From the IMG/VR virus record IMGVR_UViG_3300044825_001732, positions 1-35,981 of that record: a DNA stretch of 35,981 nucleotides; one strand, written 5' to 3'. This DNA is from a virus. Both the position numbers and the translations under genes were made by a program. Below are positions 32,501 through 35,981 of the stretch, piece after piece; the stretch's first letter is position 1, and every line of letters begins with the position of its first letter. The notes beneath the pieces are model-generated. The model was not told where the DNA came from. It worked only from the letters and a program-made list of their open reading frames with translations, and did not search any database.

Positions 32501-32940
32501 TAGGTACTGGAGTAACTGCAACGGCATCATTGAATTTATATCCAATATATTACACAATTGAATCTGCAACTTTACCTTTTGCAGGAATTTCAACAGTTAC
32601 TCTCAATACAAATCTAAATAATACAGTAAGTGCTGGAACCACTGTTTATTTAAATCGATTGAGTCTTCAGATTACATCTTCTCATTCTTTTGAGTGGGTT
32701 GGATCTGGAAATAATATTAATACTGCAAAACCTGCTCTTGGTGGAGTTGTAATACCAGAAAATGAAGTTGTGAAATTAAATGGAGGAGAGGTCGTTTACA
32801 CCAGCACAGATCAAGCAGGTAATTTTAGAATTGGTGATGGTCTAGTAGTAAATCAATTAACTGGAACATTGACTGGAAGATCATTTGATCAAAGCATAAC
32901 AAACACAATAACACCACTCATCATCGCATTAGGTAATTAA
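29566..32940 (+). CDS. Large modular fibre protein with DUF1565-like beta-helix, 1124 aa
   Basis: The N-terminus (MSVNKSFVVKNGLEVADNLI) is a fibre trimer start, followed by VGIGTTTPDYILSVNGD. Residues about 250-345 hold TIFVTQNGNDTNSGLTENDS, TIKAAAAIAFPGDTIKVFPG and VYIEENP, the DUF1565/pectin-lyase start. Two tandem repeats of about 90 aa follow (563-650 and 655-743, AVYDHTSGTTTILAPTLSVK against ASYDNVTGITTITAPGATVK). CDITNSNSSFGTKGLVSDGV lies near 835, GGSGYTQSPLVVID near 920, and HSFEWVGSGNN with VVYTSTDQAGNFRIGDGLVV near the end. Several modules are shared with the 1819-aa protein. The ribosome site AGGGAG is strong. Role in host contact is inferred. Confidence 0.74.
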   Translation: MSVNKSFVVKNGLEVADNLIFTEGQKVGIGTTTPDYILSVNGDLSISGGIYVPTSNTSIGSTTGIASATSLDFISGINTSGLLVGDYVTGTFIQNNTRIVSIGASSLGIVPNHTNSGLTTVTFSFQRYKFSGELGQVLLSGGPGSSPAWNNSTEITVGTSTTAINVVGGIASVTQLNVSGISTLGFVTATNVSVAETVTTNTVNALTYLGNGEVLSGIVTQITAGIGVRLTTTENPGKGVVNIDSYFPIGKTIFVTQNGNDTNSGLTENDSKRTIKAAAAIAFPGDTIKVFPGVYIEENPIYLSKRVAVEGTELRNCVVTPKYTNRDLFYVNNSCHITDLSFIGPDMSDGAAIVSLQPLAGVATDRFFDAARMIRYNLDFIAAETVGYLTSTDYKSPAFVVVDGSGTPTAPVNCSDDIKDVLKAIIHDITRGGNLKCVGAGKSYYSDSGALLHITGTDPNGYSVKTATIDALNYAAGIARSCINNVSWTGNYQSTYSQVKDLAMQADDATGSNEDIGSCANVVSAIYSCVGVVTSILDNGLTVLGAGINTSFPANAGLGTDSIIGVTSAVYDHTSGTTTILAPTLSVKAGDIVEVRDLLFNCTSGGSIGTQKYPSGAYGYEFDVTSVNSDGSFVINTGISTIAHNYIGGGFVVNRAIGVTTASYDNVTGITTITAPGATVKVGQFVKLHDLKFSCTSGAGTTTLYPTGNLGYDFKVLQVIGTGTTFVVNTGVSTIPHTYVSGGVVFPPYSPGVGPITQGPYIRNCTNFIPKSIGMKVDGFDAEPGDKDDIGVTGTMSVDSYTQYNQGGIGVSITNGAYSQLVSIFTICDDIAIFTGSGGQCDITNSNSSFGTKGLVSDGVGDYNTKSIYRYTGIANTDAELEQAIVEVSGIGNLRPYDGQTVHFGEIYYTVQSIEVTNGGSGYTQSPLVVIDEPTGPNGIRAEAIANIENGSVTSIDIISTGNQYRFIDNPQIAIAGPIGTGVTATASLNLYPIYYTIESATLPFAGISTVTLNTNLNNTVSAGTTVYLNRLSLQITSSHSFEWVGSGNNINTAKPALGGVVIPENEVVKLNGGEVVYTSTDQAGNFRIGDGLVVNQLTGTLTGRSFDQSITNTITPLIIALGN

Positions 32941-32941
32941 A

Positions 32942-33292
32942 ATGGCAGCAGTAGCACTTAACAGATTTAAAACAATTCGCAAAGACATAACATCAAGTCA
33001 AGTTGGAATTTATACTTGTCCTGTTGGTGTAGCAGCTATTGTCATTCTAGCTCATGTTACAAATTTAACATCTGACAGCACTGTACAAGTTACTGCTTGG
33101 CATTCTCGTTTAAGTGAAAATCCGGAAGATTATAAATTTGCAAATGGTGCTTATGTCCCACCTAATGATAGTGTAAATTTAGTTCCAGATGGGAGATTGG
33201 CACTTGAGACTAATGATGTAATCAAAGTTCAAGCAACAGAAGATAGTAAATTAAATATTGTATTAAGTATCCTCGAAACTGCAAAACAATAA
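32942..33292 (+). CDS. Small virion structural protein, 116 aa
   Basis: The product (MAAVALNRFKTIRKDITSSQ) is a compact beta sandwich by pattern: IYTCPVGVAAIVILAHVTNL, TVQVTAWHSRL, PNDSVNLVPDGRLALETNDV and KLNIVLSILE. The Y-x-x-P-x-G-x-x-A-I-V opening is common in small decoration-type or fibre-base proteins of marine T4-like phages. It starts one base after the stop of the 1124-aa fibre gene, so it is probably co-translated and associated with that fibre. No catalytic motif. Confidence 0.62.
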   Translation: MAAVALNRFKTIRKDITSSQVGIYTCPVGVAAIVILAHVTNLTSDSTVQVTAWHSRLSENPEDYKFANGAYVPPNDSVNLVPDGRLALETNDVIKVQATEDSKLNIVLSILETAKQ

Positions 33293-33296
33293 GTAA

Positions 33297-34163
33297 ATGG
33301 CAAAAATAGTCTCAGGTAGAGTTAAAAAAACTCCACAATCAGGAATTAATAGCGATCGTTATCAATTTTTAGGACTGGAGCAAGCAGAACCAGATTTAGG
33401 AGATCCTATTATTGGGGTTTCTTCTGTTGGGATAAACCCATATATTGGAAATATTTCAGATCTTTATTTTTTAGTCTCCGATAATACTGGGTCTGGAAAT
33501 AGATATTGGGCAAAACAAACCGATATCATTTCTAATGGAGTTTTTATACCTGGATCTATTACAGTTCGTGATGCGGGAGTAATTGTTGGTGGTGTAAACC
33601 AAGTCACTGATATTAATTTTGTCAGCAATGAGTTTGTTCTGACAAATCCATCTTCTTGGGTTGGAGCTGGATCAAGTTCCATTGACATAAGTCTTCAACT
33701 TCCAACATTAAGAACTGGTATATCAACAGTAGCAACAGTTGGACAAACTGAATTTACTACATCTTATAATGTTGGATTTGTGGATGTTTATATAAATGGC
33801 ATCAGACTAACTGAGTCGGATTATGTTGCATCAAATGGAACAAGCATTATATTAAATAATTCTTGTTTTGGTGGAGAAGTTATTGATATTTTATCATATG
33901 CTACAGTTAGCACTGGATCCGGATCTAGTGAGGGATCCACAATAAATTATTATTCATATTGGAGTTCAAATAATTCGGGAATTCACACAACATCTAATGT
34001 TGGAATAGGAACAACAAATGCAACATCAAAATTGACTATTATTGGTGGTGATGTATCTGTAGGATTAAATACATCACATGGAGTTATTTTAACTTCTCCA
34101 AATGGAACTGCATACAGATTAATCGTTGATGACTCCGGAAATCTAAGCACTACTGCAGTATAA
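33297..34163 (+). CDS. Fibre-type virion protein with VDVYINGIRL domain and VGIGTT tail, 288 aa
   Basis: Residues about 145-195 contain VGQTEFTTSYNVGFVDVYIN followed by GIRLTESDYVASNGTSI, a beta-sandwich domain often repeated in T4-like and other phage fibres. After a Gly/Ser linker (TGSGSSEGST) the C-terminus has NVGIGTTNATSKLTIIGG and ILTSPNGTAYRLIVDDSGNL, the same neck element found in the neighbouring fibres. The gene lies four bases after the 116-aa gene and before the collagen-like fibre. Likely a fibre connector, by inference. Confidence 0.66.
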   Translation: MAKIVSGRVKKTPQSGINSDRYQFLGLEQAEPDLGDPIIGVSSVGINPYIGNISDLYFLVSDNTGSGNRYWAKQTDIISNGVFIPGSITVRDAGVIVGGVNQVTDINFVSNEFVLTNPSSWVGAGSSSIDISLQLPTLRTGISTVATVGQTEFTTSYNVGFVDVYINGIRLTESDYVASNGTSIILNNSCFGGEVIDILSYATVSTGSGSSEGSTINYYSYWSSNNSGIHTTSNVGIGTTNATSKLTIIGGDVSVGLNTSHGVILTSPNGTAYRLIVDDSGNLSTTAV

Positions 34164-34170
34164 CTAAATA
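34163..34170 (+). promoter_or_regulatory. Possible late promoter ACTAAATA before the collagen-like fibre
   Basis: ACTAAATA begins on the last base of the previous stop and lies 22 nt before ATG 34193. It matches six of eight late-core bases. Confidence 0.3.
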
Positions 34171-34192
34171 AAAATATAAAAGCAATGTAAAG

Positions 34193-35981
34193 ATGTCTAT
34201 AAATAGAGAACTATCTCAATTTGCAAATTTTATTCAAGTTGATGACTCTACACAAAATATAATTATAAATTCTGACGCAGGGTTTAATGTTGGGATTGGA
34301 TCTACCCAGCCAAAAGAAAAATTAGATATTCTTGGGAATGTATCGATTAGCGGAATCTTAACTACATCAGAGTTAGATGTTCTTGGTGATATCAGATTCA
34401 GTGGGGCTTTATATACAGAAAGCGGTTCTGGGTCTGCTGGACAAGTTTTAATATCAAATGGTATAAATTCAGCATATTGGGGTGAACCGCTAGGCAGTCA
34501 AGGTCTTCAGGGATTTCAAGGTGCTCAAGGAGTTCAAGGTTCCACAGGCCCACAAGGAATTCAAGGTCCACAAGGAGCACAAGGAGTCCAGGGTGCTGTT
34601 GGTGCTCAAGGATTTCAAGGTATCCAAGGATTTCAAGGAATTCAAGGTGCCACAGGTCTACAAGGTGTTCAAGGTGCCATAGGTTCACAAGGAGTTGAAG
34701 GTATTCAAGGATCCCAAGGTATCCAGGGTGCTACTGGACCTCAAGGTGTCCAGGGTGGTACTGGACCTCAAGGTGTCCAGGGTTCTCAAGGTGTCCAGGG
34801 TTCTCAAGGAGTTCAAGGTGCCCAAGGAGTTCAAGGTTCTGTAGGTGCCCAAGGTGCCCAAGGTGCCCAAGGTGCCCAAGGTGCCCAAGGAGTTCAAGGT
34901 GCCCAAGGAGTTCAAGGTGCCCAAGGAGTTCAAGGTGCTCAAGGTGCTCAAGGAGCACAAGGACAAAATGGAACTTCAGTAACAATAGTTGGTTCTGTCC
35001 CATCGGTTACTACTTCAAGTCCAAATACTACATTAACTTCAGATGATACTCTTTTTTCTTGGTATCCTCCATCAATTGGAGACGGTGTAATTGCGGCAGA
35101 TACTGGAAATTTGTGGATATATACTGGATCTAATTGGAATGATGTTGGAACTATTGTTGGTCCTCAAGGAGAGCAGGGAGCACAAGGAGTTCAAGGTGCC
35201 CAAGGTGCACAAGGTGCACAAGGTGCCCAGGGAGTCCAGGGTGCTGTGGGGACTCAAGGCGCACAAGGTGCTCAAGGTGCTCAAGGTGTTCAAGGAGCTC
35301 AGGGAGTACAGGGTGCTCAAGGTATTCAAGGAGCAACAGGTGCTCAAGGAGTTCAAGGTGCCCAGGGAGTCCAGGGTGCTGTGGGGGCTCAAGGCGCACA
35401 AGGTCGTCAAGGAGCTCAAGGAGCTCAAGGAGCTCAAGGAGTTCAAGGTGCTACAGGACCTCAAGCTCTTCAAGGAGTCCAAGGGCCACAAGGAGCACAA
35501 GGTGTTCAAGGTGCTACAGGTCCACAGGGAATTGAAGGTCCACAAGGAGCACAAGGTGTTCAAGGAGCACAAGGAGCACAAGGAGTTCAAGGCGCAACAG
35601 GCGCTCAGGGCCGTCAGGGTGCCCAAGGTGCTCAAGGTGTCCAAGGTGCTCAAGGTCCAGAAGGACCTCAAGCTCTTCAAGGTGTCCAAGGTGCTCAAGG
35701 AGTTCAAGGCGCACAAGGAGTTCAAGGTGCTCAAGGTGTCCAGGGAGCACAAGGAGCAACAGGTACACAAGGTGTCCAGGGAGCAACAGGTGCACAAGGA
35801 GCAACAGGTACACAAGGTGTCCAGGGAGCACAAGGAGCAACAGGTACACAAGGTGTCCAGGGAGCAACAGGTGCACAAGGAGCAACAGGTACACAAGGTG
35901 CACAAGGAGCACAAGGAGCAACAGGTACACAAGGTGCACAAGGAGCACAAGGAGCAACAGGTACACAAGGTGTCCAGGGAG
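34193..35981 (+). CDS. Collagen-like tail fibre (N-terminal 596 codons, runs off the right edge)
   Basis: The frame opens at ATG 34193 ([20 protein letters not shown]) and has no stop before the window end. Residues about 30-100 are a fibre neck: [20 protein letters not shown] and [20 protein letters not shown]. Residues 101-259 are a collagen-like tract of G-x-x triplets, mostly G-A-Q, G-V-Q, G-I-Q and G-A-T. A 63-residue globular insert follows ([37 protein letters not shown]), then a second tract from 35159 to the edge. The bias to Q in the third position and lack of hydroxyproline sites fits bacterial and phage collagens, which form triple helices. Two Gly-to-Ala breaks (GPQALQG) occur. 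Probably a long flexible shaft bearing a receptor-binding tip outside the window. Confidence 0.8.
   Translation, partial: MSINRELSQFANFIQVDDSTQNIIINSDAGFNVGIGSTQPKEKLDILGNVSISGILTTSELDVLGDIRFSGALYTESGSGSAGQVLISNGINSAYWGEPLGSQGLQGFQGAQGVQGSTGPQGIQGPQGAQGVQGAVGAQGFQGIQGFQGIQGATGLQGVQGAIGSQGVEGIQGSQGIQGATGPQGVQGGTGPQGVQGSQGVQGSQGVQGAQGVQGSVGAQGAQGAQGAQGAQGVQGAQGVQGAQGVQGAQGAQGAQGQNGTSVTIVGSVPSVTTSSPNTTLTSDDTLFSWYPPSIGDGVIAADTGNLWIYTGSNWNDVGTIVGPQGEQGAQGVQGAQGAQGAQGAQGVQGAVGTQGAQGAQGAQGVQGAQGVQGAQGIQGATGAQGVQGAQGVQGAVGAQGAQGRQGAQGAQGAQGVQGATGPQALQGVQGPQGAQGVQGATGPQGIEGPQGAQGVQGAQGAQGVQGATGAQGRQGAQGAQGVQGAQGPEGPQALQGVQGAQGVQGAQGVQGAQGVQGAQGATGTQGVQGATGAQGATGTQGVQGAQGATGTQGVQGATGAQGATGTQGAQGAQGATGTQGAQGAQGATGTQGVQG
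34493..34969 (+). repeat. Collagen-like coding repeat tract 1
   Basis: Nine-base G-x-Q/T units (GGTGCCCAA, GGAGTTCAA and similar) are repeated about 53 times in frame. The stretch 34850-34890 holds several identical GGTGCCCAA units in a row, which suggests recent slippage. Confidence 0.85.
35159..35981 (+). repeat. Collagen-like coding repeat tract 2 with long identical tandem units
   Basis: The tract continues to the window edge. From 35736 it resolves into blocks A (36 bp), B (45 bp) and C (36 bp) in the order A-B-A-B-C-C, followed by the start of another unit at 35970. Repeated copies of each block are identical as read. All lengths are multiples of nine, so copy changes keep both the frame and the G-x-x register. 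Confidence 0.85.

Noticed and set aside
35072-35968. Long minus-strand reading frame rich in Cys, Ser, Leu and Thr opposite the collagen tract
   Set aside because: It is the mirror of the nine-base collagen repeats. The low-complexity CSLCTL pattern is what GxQ codons give on the other strand, with no ribosome site or context.
34493-35981. CRISPR-like or satellite array
   Set aside because: The repeats are contiguous coding triplets of a collagen-like protein, with no constant-length spacers.
1-35981. tRNA genes, mobile elements or host-derived metabolic genes
   Set aside because: I found no cloverleaf-like stretch, transposase, integrase or photosynthesis-related reading frame; almost every gap is under 60 bp and accounted for.

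Overview
The window is a contiguous piece of a T4-like myovirus genome, most likely a marine cyanophage infecting Synechococcus or Prochlorococcus. The evidence is the set of T4-type baseplate and tail genes (gp53, gp48, gp4, gp54-like, gp26, gp27, gp5-like), the T4-type late promoter octamers (NATAAATA) in the gaps, the AT-rich composition, and very large modular fibre proteins with sequence styles familiar from cyanophages (VGIGTT motifs, GSGYT repeats, collagen-like GxQ tracts). I saw no host gene, tRNA, CRISPR array, IS element or metabolic gene. The family assignments come from recognising protein motifs, not from a database search.

Layout. (1) Positions 1-2761, minus strand: gp4 head-completion nuclease, an unassigned 202-aa protein, the gp48 tube cap, and the start of gp53, which runs off the left edge. 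(2) Positions 2762-2799: a 38-bp divergent gap with apparently overlapping late promoters. (3) Positions 2800-14467, plus strand: gp54-like tube initiator; gp26 with an in-phase T TTT TTC heptamer leading into a short gp51-like frame; two large tape-measure-like proteins that carry peptidoglycan-hydrolase-like domains; gp27; a gp5-like OB-fold hub without a lysozyme domain; and a separate beta-repeat spike protein. (4) Positions 14472-18687: virion proteins of the spike and fibre region, including two copies of one C-terminal domain and a polyglycine-rich adhesin-like protein. (5) Positions 18709-19871: a self-contained cassette of five tiny unknown genes between a near-perfect sigma70 promoter and a strong intrinsic terminator. 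(6) Positions 20001-35981, plus strand: fibre and adhesin genes encoding a 1819-aa protein, an 852-aa LamG-like protein, small fibre proteins, an 1124-aa paralogue of the 1819-aa protein, and a collagen-like fibre that runs off the right edge.

How they work together. The left and centre encode the tail tube start, the baseplate hub and its cell-puncturing spike. The muralytic function seems to have moved from gp5 to the two tape-measure-like proteins. The right half encodes the host-contact surface, built from shared modules: beta-helices, VGIGTT necks, GSGYT repeats, LamG and collagen-like shafts. Start and stop codons often overlap (TGATG, TAATG, ATGA) in the hub operon, which fits translational coupling. 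Late promoter matches restart transcription at module borders. The small-gene cassette has a host-type promoter and would be expected to follow a different, earlier programme.

The most notable points are the candidate programmed -1 frameshift at gp26, the tandem tape-measure/hydrolase pair with a degenerate M23 site, the promoter-to-terminator small-gene cassette, the 15-bp perfect inverted repeat that abuts the 1819-aa gene, and the recently expanded collagen repeats.
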